From an uncultured Candidatus Saccharibacteria bacterium (GTDB lineage Bacteria > Patescibacteriota > Saccharimonadia > Saccharimonadales > Saccharimonadaceae), in NCBI GenBank assembly GCA_937898545.1, contig CALEJV010000003.1:1-64000 (forward strand): 64,000 nt of DNA, given 5' to 3'. A program made the translations under genes and the position numbers. Each line of letters opens with the position of its first letter. Position 1 is the first letter of the stretch. Of the stretch, positions 61,338 to 64,000 are shown one piece after another. Under the pieces are notes generated by a model. That model did no database searches and was not told where the DNA came from. It saw nothing but the letters and a program-made list of their open reading frames with translations.

Positions 61338-61685
61338 ATGCGCATTATCAAACGTCCAGCAACCACCATCCCTAAAGAATCCGCCCACGGTGGCAGTGGG
61401 GCACGCAAAGTCTATGTGTCGGCTGAGCACGCCACGAGCCCATATTGCGAGGCGATCACCCATGGTTGGCTGCCTGCAGGCGCGACCTTTGATTGGCATG
61501 ATCACCCCGGTGTCGAGGAAACAATGATCGTCCTCAAAGGTAGTGGTGAGGTGTCTGACGCAGATGGTATATACACCTACAATCCAGGCGACGTCTTTAT
61601 CTTTCCACCCGATACGCAGCACAAGATCCACAACCCAGGGCCAGACGAACATGAGATGATATTCGTGCGCATTACAGGGAAGTAG
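61338..61685 (+). CDS. Small cupin-domain protein
   Basis: A 115-residue single cupin. DWHDHPGVEETMIVLKGSGEV carries the first motif (HxHx4E with Gly) and PGDVFIFPPDTQHKIHNPG the second (His), so a metal site is likely. Small cupins of this kind serve as sugar isomerases, dioxygenases or binding proteins; the role is unknown. AAAGGAG precedes the ATG. Its stop codon abuts that of the convergent transporter gene with no gap. Confidence 0.88.
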   Translation: MRIIKRPATTIPKESAHGGSGARKVYVSAEHATSPYCEAITHGWLPAGATFDWHDHPGVEETMIVLKGSGEVSDADGIYTYNPGDVFIFPPDTQHKIHNPGPDEHEMIFVRITGK

Positions 61686-62528
61686 CTATTTCCACACGAT
61701 ACAGGCAAGACCGAGTGTCGCTAGCATCGTCGCGAGGATCTTTTGTCGTGGGTGATCACGCTCACCAAGCAGTAATGCGCCGAGTATCATGATAATAATA
61801 ACCCCGGTTCCAGAAATGAAACTCGTGATGCTCACCAGCCCTGTACTAAGAGCGAGCACAAAACAATGTGCAGACAAAGCTCGAAATGTCATGAGCAGAT
61901 AGGTCTTCTTTTGATAAAAGAGCTGGCTATCAATCGGTCGTTTGAGCACCAGGACAATACCCCACAGAAGCGGTGTTGCGATATATGCCATAAGTGTCAT
62001 ATAGGTAACGTAGCCAATAGAAGTTACAAGCTTTTTCTCAACAATATTCAAACAGGCAACTGTCATAGCGCAGCTCACAGCCCACGCAACACCAGCTCGG
62101 GTGGTCTTGCGTGATCCTCGCTGACGAATGATGAAGGCAGCCATGAAGATAAGCCCACCGCCAACAATTTGGAGAAACGAAACATATTCTCCAAGGAGAA
62201 TGACACCAAGGATGGTTACAAAGAGCAGCCGTACATTATACAAAACCGAATGGACACCTGCCTCGAGGCGCTGCAACGATAGCGTATTAGTAATATGGAG
62301 CGCTATGGTGAGACTTAACGCCAGACACAAGAGGAAACCTACCTCGCTAGTCATAGCACCGAGATGGAGTGGCACGAACCACGATACGATAATAATCGGG
62401 AGAGCAATACCTGTCTGCATGAGTGCAGCCTGCACCCAAGGATCGGCGCGTCGGCTCAGCGAGCGGCGCAGCACCAGATTGTACCCAACAAGTCCAACGA
62501 GGTGGAGGATGAGAAAGCTGTACCACAT
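61686..62528 (-). CDS. EamA/DMT-superfamily transporter
   Basis: A 280-residue protein with ten membrane helices in two halves, as in drug/metabolite transporters: VRLLFVTILGVILLGEYVSFLQIVGGGLIFMAAFII closes the first half and GVIIIMILGALLLGERDHPRQKILATMLATLGLACI the second, each with the LGE motif. It probably exports or takes up a small metabolite. No clear ribosome site stands before the ATG. Confidence 0.88.
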   Translation of the reverse strand: MWYSFLILHLVGLVGYNLVLRRSLSRRADPWVQAALMQTGIALPIIIVSWFVPLHLGAMTSEVGFLLCLALSLTIALHITNTLSLQRLEAGVHSVLYNVRLLFVTILGVILLGEYVSFLQIVGGGLIFMAAFIIRQRGSRKTTRAGVAWAVSCAMTVACLNIVEKKLVTSIGYVTYMTLMAYIATPLLWGIVLVLKRPIDSQLFYQKKTYLLMTFRALSAHCFVLALSTGLVSITSFISGTGVIIIMILGALLLGERDHPRQKILATMLATLGLACIVWK

Positions 62529-62688
62529 AAGTTAGTAATATCCTGGCCGATTCCTTAACCGCTTCAATGTTGTATATAAGCCCCGCAGTGTTGGTGTATG
62601 AGAGACGGCTGTTGGTTCTGGGATATTTCTGGGTTGTATTTGCATCGCGCGGAGTTGTACAGTCATACTAGCAACTATTGTAGCATCT

Positions 62689-63714
62689 TTAGTTTTTATG
62701 CGTGGGGTCTTCGCCTAGCTTATCACGCAGCTTTGCTGGCACAGAATAGCCTTTCTCTCGGAGCTTAGTGAGAATGCGTACCTGCTGCTCAGGTGAATAA
62801 TATACGGTTGGACGTCGACCTTGCTCTTTGCGCGTTGTACCGGTCAGACTATCCTCGCCTTCAGATTTTTCTTGATTAAGAGCAGCAATAGCTCGTCGCA
62901 CTGTCATGTCGTGCACACCAAGTGCTCTGGCGAGTTGCGGGCAAGTCATTTCTTCTTCCTGTGGAGGGAGGAGTGTATGAGTATCGGCGTTGTGGGGGCG
63001 AAAATGCTCTTGGAGGCTCAGAAGTTGTTTGGGTGTGATGAATGGGCGCATCGATTTGCCGCGTGGAGCGACAATGATCTCGCCAATCCTCTGGATAACT
63101 TGAGGATTCCTCAACGCTTTCTCGACCGCATGCGGTGTTATATCAAGGTGGCGAGAAGCCTGGCCAACGGATATAAGTGGCTCTGGGCCATGATGATAGA
63201 CGCCATGGAGCCAGTTGTTGTTCGTCTGGTCGGCAATGATACGCTGATACACATCAGCAAGTGGGCTCGTGAGTGCATCATACATATACCAAGCAAAATG
63301 ATGATCGGTCGATAGAGCAACACCACATGTCTCATCTTGCACAAGCTCAGCAAGATCGTGTTTTCTATACTCGTGCAATGGTTGATAGCTATTGCCCTGA
63401 GCCTGCGCGGCTTGTTCTACAGCTGGAGTATCAAAAACAAAAGCAACATCTGGATAAGTGATAACGGTGCGAGCAGGCTGGGTGTCGTGTGGTTGGATGG
63501 TTGCAATAAAGCGAAGGGGTTGCTGCGATGCAGATGTTTCTTGAATATGTTGTGACATATATGCCTGCGCCGGGTCGTGAGTAGAAAGGCCGAGATCATT
63601 CTCAAGCAAAAAGCGTAGAAGTTTGTGTAAGTCGTTGAGCTTTTCTACTTGAGCAGTATGACTGTCAAATGCCTCGGGTAATTGTGCTGATTGCTGGGGT
63701 TTTTCCATACGCAT
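62689..63714 (-). CDS. HTH-containing putative regulator, 341 residues
   Basis: A soluble protein with several helix-turn-helix-like parts: ISVGQASRHLDITPHAVEKAL near residue 180, TCPQLARALGVHDMTVRRAIAALN near 255, and a C-terminal block RRPTVYYSPEQQVRILTKLREKGY. The first half is helical and of unknown role. It looks like a DNA-binding regulator or a replication-initiator-like protein. The start at the ATG ending at 63714 is chosen because TGC-TATAGT lies six bases upstream (leaderless). A similar HTH tail is found in the next gene, so the two are probably related. Confidence 0.7.
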   Translation of the reverse strand: MRMEKPQQSAQLPEAFDSHTAQVEKLNDLHKLLRFLLENDLGLSTHDPAQAYMSQHIQETSASQQPLRFIATIQPHDTQPARTVITYPDVAFVFDTPAVEQAAQAQGNSYQPLHEYRKHDLAELVQDETCGVALSTDHHFAWYMYDALTSPLADVYQRIIADQTNNNWLHGVYHHGPEPLISVGQASRHLDITPHAVEKALRNPQVIQRIGEIIVAPRGKSMRPFITPKQLLSLQEHFRPHNADTHTLLPPQEEEMTCPQLARALGVHDMTVRRAIAALNQEKSEGEDSLTGTTRKEQGRRPTVYYSPEQQVRILTKLREKGYSVPAKLRDKLGEDPTHKN

Positions 63715-63762
63715 TACCATACTATAGCATAGGTAGTGGGAGCGTGTGTCGAGCCTACGTGT

Positions 63763-64000
63763 TTAGCGAACCGTTGTACTAAGTGATCGCCCGAGGTAGG
63801 CTGCCACCTGCTCAGCTTGCTCGGGCGAGAGGTGGTAGCCTCGCTTGTGAGATGGCTGGCCGTTTTGACGTCGCGCACGGTATTGCTTGGGTGTTATACC
63901 AAGGGTCTTAACAGCGTGATTAATCGTCGCGTGCGTCACATGGAGTCGCTTGGCAACAGTCGTGCGGAGCAGATACCCCGCCGGCGCCGGGGTAAAGAGC
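63763..64000 (-). CDS. Partial HTH protein, C-terminal end (continues beyond the window)
   Basis: The last 78 codons and TAA of a gene on the minus strand whose start lies outside the window. RTTVAKRLHVTHATINHAVKTLG is a helix-turn-helix and is followed by YRARRQNGQPSHKRGYHLSPEQAEQVAAYLG. The order HTH - basic linker - Y(Y/H)xSPEQ matches the end of the preceding 341-residue protein, so the two are likely paralogues in tandem. Confidence 0.7.
   Translation of the reverse strand, partial: LFTPAPAGYLLRTTVAKRLHVTHATINHAVKTLGITPKQYRARRQNGQPSHKRGYHLSPEQAEQVAAYLGRSLSTTVR

Noticed and set aside
1..64000. CRISPR arrays, insertion sequences with transposase, prophage genes
   Set aside because: No regularly spaced repeats, transposase, integrase or phage structural genes were seen in any frame.
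1..64000. Alternative genetic code (UGA as Gly, as in Gracilibacteria/SR1)
   Set aside because: UGA ends several genes at the family-typical length (for example rsmA) and does not occur within conserved domains.

Overview
The window looks like one stretch of chromosome from a member of Candidatus Saccharibacteria (TM7) or a close Patescibacteria/CPR relative. This is inferred from gene content and style: a monoderm envelope gene set (RpfB and YabE-type G5 proteins, LytR-CpsA-Psr protein, MurE, Wzx/Wzy polysaccharide locus), the rpfB-yabE-rsmA gene order, compact convergent and overlapping genes, a large VirD4/TraG-like ATPase, standard stop codons, and very many promoters whose -10 box lies 5-9 bases from the start codon. 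No 16S rRNA is present, so the taxon is not proven.

Layout. 1-6.1 kb: a NUDIX hydrolase and a six-gene operon for a nucleotide-activated heptose (GmhA, HddA, a MurA-like enolpyruvyl transferase, an SDR epimerase, GmhB, a GalU-type nucleotidylyltransferase), visibly more AT-rich than the rest. A 55-bp sequence at the window's left edge recurs exactly at 6978-7032, inside a palindromic element. 6.1-18.1 kb: dTMP kinase-like protein, GNAT, GH5, flavin-binding protein, YbaB-RecR, lytic transglycosylase, DHH phosphoesterase-CysS, and several unrecognised proteins. 18.1-30.1 kb: AI-2E-type permease, Ca2+-type P-ATPase, tRNA-Gln(CUG), a SpeD-fold protein without its processing serine, the VirD4-like ATPase, ParA-ParB and signal peptidase I. 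30-37 kb: small unknown proteins, an LCP ligase, a membrane protein and an HtrA-type protease. 37-46 kb: a complete Wzx/Wzy-type polysaccharide operon (Wzz-like, PglC/WcaJ-like transferase, two GT4, Wzy, GT2, pyruvyl transferase, Wzx, VanZ-like). 46.2-46.5 kb: a strong candidate for an independently transcribed structured RNA. 46.5-64 kb: pyruvate kinase, an 1158-residue acidic tail-anchored protein, PcrA/UvrD, MurE-like ligase, RpfB, YabE-like protein, a 291-base tract with no C on the + strand, RsmA, a laccase-domain protein, a cupin, an EamA transporter and two related HTH proteins, the last cut by the window edge.

How it fits together. Much of the window builds and remodels the cell surface: activated heptose and the Wzx/Wzy locus make glycans, the LCP protein could attach them to the wall, MurE makes precursor, RpfB/YabE/SLT cut or remodel peptidoglycan, and signal peptidase and HtrA serve exported proteins. 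The rest is housekeeping: ParAB, PcrA, RecR/YbaB, CysS, RsmA, pyruvate kinase.

Most interesting points: the structured RNA at 46202-46500 with its own promoter; the pervasive leaderless promoter design; the repeat-flanked heptose island with a MurA paralogue; the SpeD homologue that has lost its self-cleavage residues; the C-free tract with a 32-bp perfect palindrome beside it; and RecR without its zinc-finger cysteines. All calls come from reading the sequence; no database search was run.
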